Positions 7,284 through 16,752 of a stretch of 64,000 nucleotides of DNA are shown here, piece by piece. The notes beneath the pieces were generated by a model. The model was not told the DNA's origin and made no database searches. It worked only from the letters and a program-made list of their open reading frames with translations. Position numbers and translations under genes: made by a program. This stretch comes from Stutzerimonas stutzeri. Lineage in GTDB: Bacteria > Pseudomonadota > Gammaproteobacteria > Pseudomonadales > Pseudomonadaceae. Location of the stretch: assembly GCA_002339675.1 (NCBI GenBank), contig DDKB01000017.1, forward strand, positions 1,025,289 to 1,089,288, written 5' to 3'. Position 1 is the stretch's first letter. The number at the start of each line of letters is the position of its first letter.

Positions 7284-8227
7284 CCCAGACCAGCCCCTAT
7301 AACCATGTGACCGTGTTGCTCGACGAAGCCGTCGCGGCGCTGGCTGTGCGTCCGGATGGGCGCTACCTGGATGGCACGTTCGGGCGCGGTGGGCATAGCA
7401 GGCTGCTGCTGCGGCAGCTCGGGCCTGATGGCTGTTTGCTAGGTTTCGATAAAGACCCGCTAGCAATCGCGACGGGGCAAGCACTGGCGGCCGAGGATGG
7501 CCGCTTTGTCGTTGTGCAGCGAAGCTTTGCCGAACTCGGCGCAGAGGTCGCGCAGCGTGGCTGGACGGGCACTCTGAGCGGTGTGCTGCTGGACCTTGGC
7601 GTGTCTTCGCCGCAACTGGACGATCCCGAGCGTGGGTTCAGCTTTCTCAACGACGGCCCCCTGGATATGCGCATGGATCCGGCGCGCGGCGTCAGTGCGG
7701 CCGAGTGGATCGCCACCGCCGCGGAAGACGACATCGCGCGGGTCTTCAAGGAATATGGCGAGGAGCGTTTCGCCAAGCGCATGGCGCGAGCAGTGGTGCA
7801 GCGTCGTGCAGAGCGCCCTTTCGAACGTACCGGCGATCTGGCGCAGGTCCTGACAGTTGCCAACCCGGCCTGGGAAAAGGGCAAGAATCCGGCGACACGT
7901 GCGTTCCAGGGAGTTCGGATTTTCATCAACAACGAGCTGGGCGACCTTGAGACGGGGCTGGCCGCGGCCTTGGATGCCTTGGAGGTCGGTGGCCGTCTGG
8001 TGGTGATCAGCTTTCATTCGCTCGAAGACCGTATCGTCAAGCAGTTCATGCGCCGTCACGCCAAAGGCGAGGCCGATACCCTGCCACGCGACCTGCCGAT
8101 CATTCCCGAGAAATTCGTGCCCCGCCTGAAGCTGCTCGGCAAGCCGCAGTACGCAACGGTCGAAGAGGTCAAAGCCAACCCGCGCTCGCGCAGCGCGGTG
8201 ATGCGGGTAGCGGAGAAGTTGCGGTGA
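7280..8227 (+). CDS. rsmH: 16S rRNA (cytosine1402-N4)-methyltransferase
   Basis: The 315-residue protein has the MraW/RsmH layout: a Rossmann methyltransferase core with GRYLDGTFGRGGHSRLLL (SAM motif I, about residues 32-49), an inserted helical domain, and the C-terminal motifs VISFHSLEDRIVKQFMR and NPRSRSAVMRVAEK. It N4-methylates C1402 of 16S rRNA, the nucleotide that RsmI 2'-O-methylates, and both genes are in this window. The GTG start overlaps the mraZ stop by four bases and the end overlaps ftsL in the same way. Confidence 0.96.
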   Translation: MTQTSPYNHVTVLLDEAVAALAVRPDGRYLDGTFGRGGHSRLLLRQLGPDGCLLGFDKDPLAIATGQALAAEDGRFVVVQRSFAELGAEVAQRGWTGTLSGVLLDLGVSSPQLDDPERGFSFLNDGPLDMRMDPARGVSAAEWIATAAEDDIARVFKEYGEERFAKRMARAVVQRRAERPFERTGDLAQVLTVANPAWEKGKNPATRAFQGVRIFINNELGDLETGLAAALDALEVGGRLVVISFHSLEDRIVKQFMRRHAKGEADTLPRDLPIIPEKFVPRLKLLGKPQYATVEEVKANPRSRSAVMRVAEKLR

Positions 8228-8514
8228 GCCAGCTGCGCCGGTCCATGCCCAACGGCAGCCTGCTGATGCTGGTGCTGTTTCTCGTCGTGTTGCTGTCCGC
8301 CATCGGCGTTGCCTACAGCGCCCACTGGAATCGTCGTCTGCTCAACGACCTGTACGCGGAGCTCAGTGTGCGCGACAAGGCCCAGGCCGAGTGGGGGCGC
8401 CTGATTCTCGAGCAGAGCACCTGGACTGCTCACAACCGCATCGAAACCCTGGCGACCGAACAACTGAAGATGCACATCCCGCAAGCCGCGGATGTCAGGC
8501 TGGTGGCGCCATGA
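8224..8514 (+). CDS. ftsL: Cell division protein FtsL
   Basis: This 96-residue bitopic membrane protein has a short basic N-terminus, one transmembrane segment (LLMLVLFLVVLLSAIGVAYSA, about residues 13-33) and a periplasmic coiled-coil stretch including LLNDLYAELSVRDKAQAEW. FtsL joins FtsB and FtsQ to activate septal wall synthesis by FtsW-FtsI. The GTG start overlaps the rsmH stop and the stop overlaps the ftsI ATG, so the genes are translationally coupled. Sequence conservation in this family is low, so position contributes to the call. Confidence 0.93.
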   Translation: MSQLRRSMPNGSLLMLVLFLVVLLSAIGVAYSAHWNRRLLNDLYAELSVRDKAQAEWGRLILEQSTWTAHNRIETLATEQLKMHIPQAADVRLVAP

Positions 8515-10247
8515 TCAGGCTCGAAGGCGCACTCTATCCATGGCGCTTCCGCATCGTGCTCGGGCTGCTGGGGCTGATGGTCGGCGCGATTGGCTGGCGC
8601 ATCGTCGATCTGCAGGTAGTCGATCATGGCTTCCTGAAGACCCAGGGCGACGCGCGCAGTGTGCGCCATATCCCGATCCCGGCACATCGTGGCCTGATCA
8701 CCGATCGCCATGGTGAGCCGCTGGCCGTCAGCACACCGGTCACTACGCTGTGGGGCAATCCGCGCGAGCTTCAGGCGGCCCAGGCGCGCTGGCCAGAGCT
8801 GGCAGCTGCGCTCGGCCAGGAGCCTACGGCGCTGACCCGGCGCCTAAAGGAGCAGGCCGACCGGGAGTTCACCTACCTGGTCCGCGGGCTGACGCCCGAG
8901 CAGGGGCAGCGCGTCCTCGACCTGAAAATCCCGGGCGTCTACTCCCAGGAAGAGTTTCGTCGTTTTTACCCGGCCGGCGAAGTTGCTGCACAGGTAGTCG
9001 GCTTTACCGATATCGACGACCGTGGCCGCGAAGGGCTGGAGCTCGCCTATGACGAGTGGCTGGCTGGCGTGCCCGGCAAGCGACAGGTGCTGAAGGACCG
9101 TCGCGGTCGGCTGATCAAGGATGTGCAGGTCGTCAAGAACGCAAAGGCGGGCAAGGCGCTGGCGCTGTCCATCGACCTGCGCCTGCAGTACTTGGCTCAT
9201 CGTGAGTTGCGCAATGCGCTGCTGGAGTTCGGCGCCAAGGCCGGCAGTCTGGTGATGCTCGACGTCAAGACCGGCGAAGTGCTGGCGATGGTCAACCAGC
9301 CCACCTACAACCCCAACAACCGCCGCAACCTGCAGCCGGACGCCATGCGTAACCGGGCGATGACCGACCTGTTCGAGCCGGGCTCGACCATGAAGCCGAT
9401 TTCCATGAGCGCCGCCCTGGCGACCGGTCGTTGGAAGCCTAGCGATATCGTCGAAGTCTGGCCCGGGTCGCTGCGCATTGGCCGTTACACGATCCGCGAC
9501 GTGTCTCGTTCTGAAGGCCGCGAGCTTAGTCTTACTGGCATCCTGATCAACTCATCCAACGTGGGCATGAGCAAGGTTGCGTTCGACATCGGTGGTGCGG
9601 CAATCCATGAGGTCATGCGCAAGGTCGGCTTCGGCCAGGATACGGGCCTTGGTTTCCCCGGCGAACGGGTCGGCAACCTGCCCAGCTACCGTGAGTGGCG
9701 CAAGGCGGAGACCGCGACCCTGTCGTATGGCTACGGCCTGTCGATAACCGCCGTCCAGCTCGCCCACGCCTACAGCACGCTGGCCAACGACGGCCGCTTG
9801 CTGCCCATGTCGCTGACTCGCGTCGAACACGCGCCGGACGGTGTCGAGGTGGTGTCGCCGGAGGTTGCCAAGACCATTCAGGGCATGTTGCAGGAAGTGA
9901 TCGAGGCGCCGCGCGGGGTCTTCCGGGCCCAGGTGCCCGGCTACCACGTGGCCGGTAAGAGCGGTACCGCGCGCAAGGCGTCGGCCAGCAGTCGCGGTTA
10001 CCGGGAGAATGCCTATCGCTCGATGTTTGCCGGTTTCGGCCCGATGAAGGATCCGCGGATCGCCATCGCCGTGGTCATCGACGAGCCGAGCAAGAGTGGC
10101 TATTTCGGCGGTCTGGTGTCTGCGCCGGTGTTCAGCCGGGTGATGTCCGGAGCGTTGCGGCTGATGAACGTGGCCCCTGACAACCTGCCTCCGCCCGAAG
10201 AGATCAAGACCGCCGAGACGGCGAAAACCCAAGGAGGGCGGATCTGA
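8511..10247 (+). CDS. ftsI: Septal peptidoglycan transpeptidase FtsI (PBP3)
   Basis: The start is the ATG at 8511, overlapping the ftsL stop; the frame is open further upstream but that stretch overlaps ftsL. The 578-residue class B penicillin-binding protein has one N-terminal membrane segment (about residues 15-35), a dimerisation domain, and a transpeptidase domain with the three catalytic motifs: STMK (nucleophile Ser about residue 292), SSN, and KSGT. It cross-links septal peptidoglycan with FtsW. A strong AAGGAGGG site for murE lies inside its last codons. Confidence 0.97.
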   Translation: MIRLEGALYPWRFRIVLGLLGLMVGAIGWRIVDLQVVDHGFLKTQGDARSVRHIPIPAHRGLITDRHGEPLAVSTPVTTLWGNPRELQAAQARWPELAAALGQEPTALTRRLKEQADREFTYLVRGLTPEQGQRVLDLKIPGVYSQEEFRRFYPAGEVAAQVVGFTDIDDRGREGLELAYDEWLAGVPGKRQVLKDRRGRLIKDVQVVKNAKAGKALALSIDLRLQYLAHRELRNALLEFGAKAGSLVMLDVKTGEVLAMVNQPTYNPNNRRNLQPDAMRNRAMTDLFEPGSTMKPISMSAALATGRWKPSDIVEVWPGSLRIGRYTIRDVSRSEGRELSLTGILINSSNVGMSKVAFDIGGAAIHEVMRKVGFGQDTGLGFPGERVGNLPSYREWRKAETATLSYGYGLSITAVQLAHAYSTLANDGRLLPMSLTRVEHAPDGVEVVSPEVAKTIQGMLQEVIEAPRGVFRAQVPGYHVAGKSGTARKASASSRGYRENAYRSMFAGFGPMKDPRIAIAVVIDEPSKSGYFGGLVSAPVFSRVMSGALRLMNVAPDNLPPPEEIKTAETAKTQGGRI

Positions 10248-11710
10248 TGCCCATGCCCCTGAACCAGCTGTTGCCCCAGGCATCGACTGCGGTGCTGATC
10301 CGCGAGCTCACGCTGGACAGCCGCAAGGTGCGGCCGGGCGACCTGTTCCTGGCCGTGCCCGGTCACCAGCAGGACGGCCGCGTGCACATAGCCGATGCCA
10401 TATCCCGCGGCGCCGCAGCGGTGGCTTACGAGGCCGAGGGCGCCGCGCAGATGACGGCAGCCAGCGCCGTGCTGGTTCCGGTGCGCCACCTCGCCGAGCA
10501 GCTGTCGGCGATTGCCGGCCGCTTCTACGGTGAGCCGAGTCGCAGCCTCCATATGGTTGGTGTCACCGGTACCAATGGCAAGACGAGCGTTACCTACCTG
10601 GTCGCCCAGGCACTGGATCGGCTGGGCGAGCGCTGCGGCATCATCGGCACCCTGGGAACCGGTTTCCACGGCGAGCTGGTACTCGGCCAGCACACCACGC
10701 CGGATGCCATCGGCGTCCAGGCGAACCTCGCCAACCTGCGTCAGCAGGGCGCGCGGGCGGTGGCGATGGAGGTGTCCTCCCATGGTCTGGACCAGGGGCG
10801 CGTGGCTGCGTTGGCATTTGACGTCGCGGTCTTCACCAACCTTTCGCGCGATCATCTCGATTACCACGGTTCGATGGAGGTCTACGCTGAGGTCAAGGCT
10901 CGTCTGTTCAGGATGTCCGGCCTGAGCTGCCGGGTTATCAATCTGGACGACGCGTTCGGCCGCCAGCTGGCCGCCGAGTCCATGGAGTCCCGCCTGATCA
11001 CCTACAGCCTGGACGATGCGTCGGCGTACCTGTATTGCCCCGAGGCGCGGCTGGACGACGATGGCATCCATGCGCGGCTCATCACGCCGCAGGGCGAGCG
11101 TTCGCTGCGCAGCCCGCTGTTGGGCCGCTTCAATGTCAGCAATGTGCTGGCGGCGGTGGGTGCCTTGCTCGGGATGGATTACCCGCTTGACGAGATCCTT
11201 GCGGTGCTGCCGCAGATCGAAGGCCCAACCGGACGCATGCAGCGGCTCGGTGGCGGCGATCGCCCGCTGGTCGTCGTCGATTACGCGCACACCCCGGACG
11301 CTTTGGAAAAAGTTCTCCAGGCGCTGCGCCCGCATACCCGCGGCGAGTTGGTCTGCCTGTTTGGTTGCGGCGGCGATCGCGACCGCGGCAAGCGTGGCCT
11401 GATGGCGACCGTCGCCGAACGTCTGGCCGATCGCGTGGTGGTCACCGATGACAACCCGCGCAACGAAGATCCGCAGCAGATTCTCGACGACATTCGAGCC
11501 GGCTTCAGCGATCCCGAGCGGATCACCCAGCTGCCTGGCCGCGCCGATGCCATTGCTCGCTGCGTCGCGTCCAGTGGGCTTGACGATGTGGTGCTGCTCG
11601 CCGGCAAGGGTCATGAGGATTACCAGGAGATCCGCGGCGTACGCCAGCCGTTCTCCGATATCGCCCAGGCCACTCTGGCACTGGCTGCCTGGAGGGCCTC
11701 CGATGCTTGA
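10247..11710 (+). CDS. murE: UDP-MurNAc-L-Ala-D-Glu:meso-diaminopimelate ligase
   Basis: The 487-residue Mur ligase has the three usual domains: an N-terminal UDP-binding part (TLDSRKVRPGDLF), an ATP-binding centre with GVTGTNGKTS (about residues 101-110), and a C-terminal domain with the DNPRNEDP motif (about residues 403-410). The DNPR motif marks diaminopimelate rather than lysine specificity. It adds the third residue of the stem peptide in the cytoplasm. The start overlaps the ftsI stop by one base and the end overlaps murF by eight bases. Confidence 0.97.
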   Translation: MPMPLNQLLPQASTAVLIRELTLDSRKVRPGDLFLAVPGHQQDGRVHIADAISRGAAAVAYEAEGAAQMTAASAVLVPVRHLAEQLSAIAGRFYGEPSRSLHMVGVTGTNGKTSVTYLVAQALDRLGERCGIIGTLGTGFHGELVLGQHTTPDAIGVQANLANLRQQGARAVAMEVSSHGLDQGRVAALAFDVAVFTNLSRDHLDYHGSMEVYAEVKARLFRMSGLSCRVINLDDAFGRQLAAESMESRLITYSLDDASAYLYCPEARLDDDGIHARLITPQGERSLRSPLLGRFNVSNVLAAVGALLGMDYPLDEILAVLPQIEGPTGRMQRLGGGDRPLVVVDYAHTPDALEKVLQALRPHTRGELVCLFGCGGDRDRGKRGLMATVAERLADRVVVTDDNPRNEDPQQILDDIRAGFSDPERITQLPGRADAIARCVASSGLDDVVLLAGKGHEDYQEIRGVRQPFSDIAQATLALAAWRASDA

Positions 11711-13079
11711 AGCCATGCGCCTGACCGAGCTGGTCGATCCGCTCTCCGCCCGGCTGGTCGGAGAGGACGCCGTTTTCGACGCGGTCAGCACCGACAGCCG
11801 CGCGATCCGGCCTGGCGAACTGTTCGTGGCCCTGACCGGTCCGCGCTTCGATGGGCACGCGTATCTGGCTGACGTGGCGGCGCAGGGCGCGGTCGCGGCA
11901 TTGGTCGAGCGGCATGTAGCGGACGTTGCGCTGCCCCAGCTGGTCGTCGCCGATGCGCGCATTGCCCTCGGCTTGCTGGGCGCGCGCAACCGCGCCCGGT
12001 TCGGTGGGCCTGTGGCGGCCGTGACCGGCTCCAGCGGCAAGACCAGCGTCAAGGAGCTGCTCGCCAGCATCCTGCGCGCCGCCCATGGTGCCGACGCCGT
12101 GCTGGCGACCCGCGGTAACCTGAACAACGACCTGGGTGCGCCGCTGACGCTGCTTGAGTTGGCGCCGACACACCAGGCGGCAGTCATCGAGCTGGGAGCC
12201 TCGCGGGTTGGCGAAATAGCCTATACCGTCAGCCTGACGCGGCCAGATGTCAGCCTGATTACCAATGCCGGTACCGCGCACGTCGGCGAGTTCGGCGGTC
12301 CTGACCGAATCGTCGAGGCCAAGGGCGAGATCATCGACGGGCTGGGCGCGGACGGGGTGGCCGTGCTCAATCGTGATGATCCAGCCTTCGCGACCTGGAA
12401 AACGCGTGCCGCGGGCAGGCAGGTGGTGAGCTTCGCGCTGCAGAGTCCGCTGGCCGATTTCCATCCGGCCTCGATCGGCTATGACCTTCGCGGCTGTCCG
12501 AACTTCGTGCTGACCGGGCCGCGTGGCTCGGTGCGCGTGCAGCTCAACCTGCTCGGCCGCCATAGCGTGGCCAACGCCCTGGCCGCGGCAGCAGCCGCGC
12601 ACGCCCTTGGCGTGTCGGTCGAGCACATCGTGGCCGGGCTCGAGAGCCTGCAGCCGGTCAAGGGCCGTGGTGTCGCGCAGATGCTCGGCAATGGCGTGCG
12701 GCTGATCGACGACAGCTACAACGCCAACCCAGGTTCGATCTGCGCTGCCATCGATGTGCTAGCCAGCTTTGCCGGGCGCACCGTGCTGGCACTGGGTGAC
12801 ATGGGCGAACTGGGCGAATGGGCCGAGCAGGGCCACCGCGACGTCGGCCGTTACGCGATCGGTAAAGTCGATGCCTTGTTCGCCGTGGGCCCGCTGATGA
12901 AGCACGCCGTCGATGCCTTCGGCGCTGGCGGGCGCCATTTCGCCGACCAGGCCAGCCTGATCGGCGCTCTACGGCTCGAGCAGGGCAACGCCACCACCCT
13001 TTTGGTCAAGGGATCACGCAGCGCTGCGATGGACAAGGTCGTCACCGCGCTGTCTGCGTCCGGTATGGAGAATCATTGA
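11703..13079 (+). CDS. murF: UDP-MurNAc-tripeptide:D-Ala-D-Ala ligase
   Basis: The 458-residue Mur ligase starts at the ATG at 11703, seven bases after GGAGG, inside the end of murE. It has the N-terminal STDSRAIRPGELFVAL motif, the P-loop variant VTGSSGKTSVKELLA (usually GSNGKTT), the NNDLGAPLTLLE motif and the C-terminal DDSYNANPGS motif that marks MurF. It attaches D-Ala-D-Ala to complete the pentapeptide precursor. The frame stays open upstream to 11448, but that part is murE in another frame. Confidence 0.96.
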   Translation: MLEAMRLTELVDPLSARLVGEDAVFDAVSTDSRAIRPGELFVALTGPRFDGHAYLADVAAQGAVAALVERHVADVALPQLVVADARIALGLLGARNRARFGGPVAAVTGSSGKTSVKELLASILRAAHGADAVLATRGNLNNDLGAPLTLLELAPTHQAAVIELGASRVGEIAYTVSLTRPDVSLITNAGTAHVGEFGGPDRIVEAKGEIIDGLGADGVAVLNRDDPAFATWKTRAAGRQVVSFALQSPLADFHPASIGYDLRGCPNFVLTGPRGSVRVQLNLLGRHSVANALAAAAAAHALGVSVEHIVAGLESLQPVKGRGVAQMLGNGVRLIDDSYNANPGSICAAIDVLASFAGRTVLALGDMGELGEWAEQGHRDVGRYAIGKVDALFAVGPLMKHAVDAFGAGGRHFADQASLIGALRLEQGNATTLLVKGSRSAAMDKVVTALSASGMENH

Positions 13080-14161
13080 TGCTGCTGTTGCTCGCCGAAT
13101 ATCTGCAACGGTTTCACACCGGCTTCGCGGTCTTCCAGTACCTGTCGCTGCGCGGGATCCTGGGGGTGCTCACCGCGCTGGTGCTGTCGCTGTGGATGGG
13201 CCCCTGGCTGATCCGCACCTTGCAGCTTCGCCAGATCGGCCAAGCTGTGCGCACTGACGGCCCGCAGAGCCACCTCTCCAAGTCCGGCACGCCGACCATG
13301 GGCGGCGCACTGATCCTCAGCGCCATCACCATTGCCACACTGCTCTGGGCCGATCTGTCGAACCGATATGTCTGGGTAGTACTCGCGGTGACCCTGCTGT
13401 TCGGCGCAGTGGGCTGGGTCGACGACTACCGCAAGGTGATCGAGAAGAACTCGCGCGGGCTGCCGAGCCGCTGGAAGTACTTTTGGCAATCAGTGTTTGG
13501 GCTCGGTGCTGCCGTCTTCCTTTATATGACTGCGCAAACCCCAGTGGAAACGACTCTGATCCTGCCGCTGATCAAGAGCTTCGAGATCCCGTTGGGCATC
13601 GGCTTTGTGATCCTTACCTATTTCGTCATCGTCGGGTCGAGCAACGCGGTGAACCTGACCGATGGCCTGGACGGCCTGGCGATCATGCCCACGGTCATGG
13701 TTGGCGGTGCGCTCGGGATTTTCTGCTACCTGTCCGGCAACACCAATTTTGCTGACTACCTGCTGATTCCCTACATTCCGGGCGCTGGCGAACTGATCGT
13801 CTTCTGCGGTGCGCTGATCGGCGCAGGGCTCGGCTTCCTCTGGTTCAACACCTACCCGGCGCAGGTATTCATGGGCGACGTCGGTGCGCTGGCGCTCGGC
13901 GCCGCGCTGGGCACCATCGCAGTGATCGTCCGCCAGGAAGTGGTGCTGTTCATCATGGGCGGCGTGTTCGTGATGGAAACCCTGTCGGTCATGATCCAGG
14001 TGGCGTCGTTCAAGCTCACCGGCAAGCGGGTGTTCCGCATGGCGCCGATCCATCATCACTTCGAGCTGAAGGGCTGGCCCGAACCCCGCGTGATTGTGCG
14101 CTTTTGGATCATCACGGTGATTCTGGTGCTGGTCGGTCTCGCCACGTTGAAATTGAGGTAA
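13079..14161 (+). CDS. mraY: Phospho-MurNAc-pentapeptide transferase
   Basis: The 360-residue protein has about ten transmembrane segments and the MraY signatures: GTPTMGG near residue 70, the aspartate-rich WVDDYRKV, NAVNLTDGLDGLAI, MGDVGALALGAALG and HHHFELKGWPEPRV. It transfers phospho-MurNAc-pentapeptide to undecaprenyl phosphate to make lipid I at the inner membrane. The ATG at 13079 overlaps the last base of the murF stop. A TTG three bases upstream is a less likely start. Confidence 0.97.
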   Translation: MLLLLAEYLQRFHTGFAVFQYLSLRGILGVLTALVLSLWMGPWLIRTLQLRQIGQAVRTDGPQSHLSKSGTPTMGGALILSAITIATLLWADLSNRYVWVVLAVTLLFGAVGWVDDYRKVIEKNSRGLPSRWKYFWQSVFGLGAAVFLYMTAQTPVETTLILPLIKSFEIPLGIGFVILTYFVIVGSSNAVNLTDGLDGLAIMPTVMVGGALGIFCYLSGNTNFADYLLIPYIPGAGELIVFCGALIGAGLGFLWFNTYPAQVFMGDVGALALGAALGTIAVIVRQEVVLFIMGGVFVMETLSVMIQVASFKLTGKRVFRMAPIHHHFELKGWPEPRVIVRFWIITVILVLVGLATLKLR

Positions 14162-14167
14162 CGCAGA

Positions 14168-15511
14168 GTGCTCATCGCTTCCGATCAGTTCCGCATCGTT
14201 GTCGGTCTCGGCAAGAGCGGCATGTCCCTGGTTCGCTACCTGGCGAGCCGCGGATTGCCGTTCGCCGTGGTCGATACCCGTGCGAACCCGCCGGAACTGG
14301 CCACGCTGAAAGCGCAATATCCGGAGATCGAAGTGCGTTGCGGCGAGCTCGATCCGGCTTTCCTCTGCCGCGCGAGCGAGCTGCTGGTCAGTCCCGGTCT
14401 GTCCGTCGCAACGCCGGCACTGCAAGCGGCAGCTGCCAAGGGCGTGAAGCTGTCCGGCGACATCGAGCTATTCGCCCGCGAAGCGAAGGCGCCAATCGTT
14501 GCCATCACCGGATCGAATGCCAAGAGCACGGTCACCAGTCTGGTCGGAGAGATGGCCGCGGCCGCGGGGCGCAAGGTCGCCGTGGGCGGCAACCTCGGCA
14601 CGCCGGCGCTGGACCTGCTCGACGCGACGGTCGACCTCTACGTGCTTGAGCTGTCGAGCTTCCAGCTGGAGACGACACACCAGCTCAATGCCGAGGTCGC
14701 CACCTGCCTGAACGTCAGCGAAGACCACATGGACCGCTATGACGGGCTGCCGGCTTACCACCAGGCGAAGCACCGCATCTTCCGCGGTGCGCGTCAGGTG
14801 GTGATCAACCGCGACGACCGCCTTAGCCGTCCGCTGATTGGCGACGAAGTGCCGACCTGGTCGTTCGGGCTGGGCAAGCCGGACTTCAAGGGGTTCGGCC
14901 TGTTCGTCGAAAACGGCGAGAAATACTTGGCGTTCCAGTTCGACGCGCTGATGCCAGCGAATCAATTGAAGATCCGCGGCGCGCATAATCAGTCCAACGC
15001 GCTCGCCGCGCTGGCCCTCGGCCATGCCGTCGGCCTGCCCTTCGAGCCGATGCTGGACACGCTTCGGCGCTTCGCCGGCCTTCCGCATCGCTGCCAGTGG
15101 GTCGGCGAGCGCAAGGGCGTCAGCTATTACGATGACTCCAAGGCGACCAACGTCGGCGCGGCATTGGCGGCGATCGATGGCCTTGGCAGCGACATCGCCG
15201 GCGAGCTGGTCTTGATCGCCGGCGGCGACGGCAAGGGTGCCGATTTCGCCGCGCTGCACAGCCCCGTTTCCCATCACTGTCGAGCTGTCGTGCTGTTGGG
15301 CCGTGACGCTGAACAGCTGGCCGCTGCACTGGACGGCGCGGCGCCTGTTCACCGTGTCGAGTCGCTCCAGCAGGCTGTGCAGCTCGCCGCCAGCCTGGCG
15401 CAACCTGGCGATGCGGTGCTGCTGTCGCCGGCCTGCGCCAGCCTCGACATGTTCGAGAATTTCGAAGATCGCGGGCGCCAGTTCGCCGCTGCCGTGGGAG
15501 TGCTTAGCTGA
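14168..15511 (+). CDS. murD: UDP-MurNAc-L-alanine:D-glutamate ligase
   Basis: The 447-residue Mur ligase starts with GTG at 14168 after a GAGGTAA site. It has the N-terminal VVGLGKSGMSLVRYL nucleotide-binding motif, the P-loop variant ITGSNAKSTVTSLVG with Ala in place of the usual Gly, the LELSSFQLE motif and the YYDDSKATN motif. It adds D-glutamate to UDP-MurNAc-L-Ala. From memory the Ala-containing P-loop also occurs in other Pseudomonas MurD proteins, so I do not treat it as damage. Confidence 0.96.
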   Translation: MLIASDQFRIVVGLGKSGMSLVRYLASRGLPFAVVDTRANPPELATLKAQYPEIEVRCGELDPAFLCRASELLVSPGLSVATPALQAAAAKGVKLSGDIELFAREAKAPIVAITGSNAKSTVTSLVGEMAAAAGRKVAVGGNLGTPALDLLDATVDLYVLELSSFQLETTHQLNAEVATCLNVSEDHMDRYDGLPAYHQAKHRIFRGARQVVINRDDRLSRPLIGDEVPTWSFGLGKPDFKGFGLFVENGEKYLAFQFDALMPANQLKIRGAHNQSNALAALALGHAVGLPFEPMLDTLRRFAGLPHRCQWVGERKGVSYYDDSKATNVGAALAAIDGLGSDIAGELVLIAGGDGKGADFAALHSPVSHHCRAVVLLGRDAEQLAAALDGAAPVHRVESLQQAVQLAASLAQPGDAVLLSPACASLDMFENFEDRGRQFAAAVGVLS

Positions 15512-16752
15512 TGCTGGCCTTCCTGCGCAGTGCGCCTTCCCCCCTGTTCGGTCGCCGCGGCCTGGACCTGGACTTTCCGATGCTCGCAGGCTGCCTGGCC
15601 TTGCTGGGGCTGGGCCTGGTGATGATCACGTCCGCGTCGTCTGAAGTGGCGGCGGTGAATACCGGCAATTCGCTGTATCACATGATCCGCCACCTGATTT
15701 ACGTGATGATGGGCATCGTTGCGGCCGCGGCGGTCCTGATAGTGCCCGTCTCGGCCTGGCAGCGGCTGGACTGGGTGCTGCTGCTCGGCGCCTTCGGTCT
15801 GCTGATCCTGGTGCTGATTCCTGGCCTCGGCCGCGAGGTGAACGGCTCCATGCGCTGGATCGGCTTCGGTGCGTTCAACGTGCAGCCTTCGGAGCTGGCC
15901 AAACTGTTCGTGGTGGTCTATCTCGCCGGGTATCTGGTTCGCCGGCAGCAAGAGGTGCGCGAGAGCCTGTGGGGCTTCCTCAAGCCGTTTCTGGTCCTGC
16001 TGCCGATGGCCATGTTGCTGCTGCTCGAGCCCGACTTCGGGGCAACGGTGGTCATGATGGGCGCAGCGGTGGCCATGCTGTTTCTTGGTGGCGTCGGCCT
16101 GATCCGCTTCAGCCTGCTGGTCCTGTTGGCGGTTGGCGCGGTGTTCGTGCTGGTGCAGACCCAGGAATACCGGTTGCAGCGCCTGATCACCTTTACCGAT
16201 CCCTGGGCCGATCAGTTCGGCGCGGGCTACCAGCTGACCCAGGCGCTCATCGCCTTCGGGCGGGGCGAGTGGTTCGGTGTCGGCCTTGGCAACAGCGTAC
16301 AGAAGCAGTTCTACCTCCCCGAGGCCCACACCGACTTCGTGTTTTCGGTACTGGCCGAGGAGCTCGGCGTGGTCGGGGCGCTGCTGACCATCCTGCTGTT
16401 CGCCTTCGTCGGCGTCCGCGCACTGTTCATCGGCCTGGCAGCCGAACGTGCCCGGCAGTTCTTTGCCGCGTATGTGGCCTGGGGCGTTGCCTTCCTCTGG
16501 CTCGGGCAGTTTCTCATCAACGTCTGCGTGAACGTCGGGCTGCTGCCCACCAAGGGGCTGACCCTGCCTTTCCTCAGCTACGGCGGCAGCTCGTTGGTGG
16601 TGACCTGCGCGAGCATGGCGTTGCTGCTGCGCATTGAGTGGGAGAGTCGCACGGTGCTCGGCAGTGAGGATGCCGAATTCAGCGAAGAGGATTTCACCGA
16701 CGTCGTCTCGCCGCCAGTGCCGGCTGGTCGCGGAGGTGCGCATGGGCGCTAA
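15511..16752 (+). CDS. ftsW: Septal peptidoglycan glycosyltransferase FtsW
   Basis: This 413-residue SEDS-family membrane protein has about ten transmembrane segments. It shows the family motifs GSMRWIGFGAFNVQPSELAK, LLLLEPDFGATVV and, near the C-terminus, PTKGLTLPFLSYGGSSL. FtsW polymerises septal glycan strands in partnership with FtsI. The acidic C-terminal tail is cytoplasmic. The ATG overlaps the last base of the murD stop, and murG begins eleven bases before its end. Confidence 0.96.
   Translation: MLAFLRSAPSPLFGRRGLDLDFPMLAGCLALLGLGLVMITSASSEVAAVNTGNSLYHMIRHLIYVMMGIVAAAAVLIVPVSAWQRLDWVLLLGAFGLLILVLIPGLGREVNGSMRWIGFGAFNVQPSELAKLFVVVYLAGYLVRRQQEVRESLWGFLKPFLVLLPMAMLLLLEPDFGATVVMMGAAVAMLFLGGVGLIRFSLLVLLAVGAVFVLVQTQEYRLQRLITFTDPWADQFGAGYQLTQALIAFGRGEWFGVGLGNSVQKQFYLPEAHTDFVFSVLAEELGVVGALLTILLFAFVGVRALFIGLAAERARQFFAAYVAWGVAFLWLGQFLINVCVNVGLLPTKGLTLPFLSYGGSSLVVTCASMALLLRIEWESRTVLGSEDAEFSEEDFTDVVSPPVPAGRGGAHGR

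Noticed and set aside
10100..12187. Very long minus-strand frame of 695 residues
   Set aside because: It is the complement of ftsI-murE-murF in high-GC codon usage, has no ribosome site and shows no domain.
14510..14530. Damaged P-loop in MurD (SNAKST in place of TNGKST)
   Set aside because: The variant is, from memory, normal for Pseudomonas MurD, and the rest of the protein is intact.
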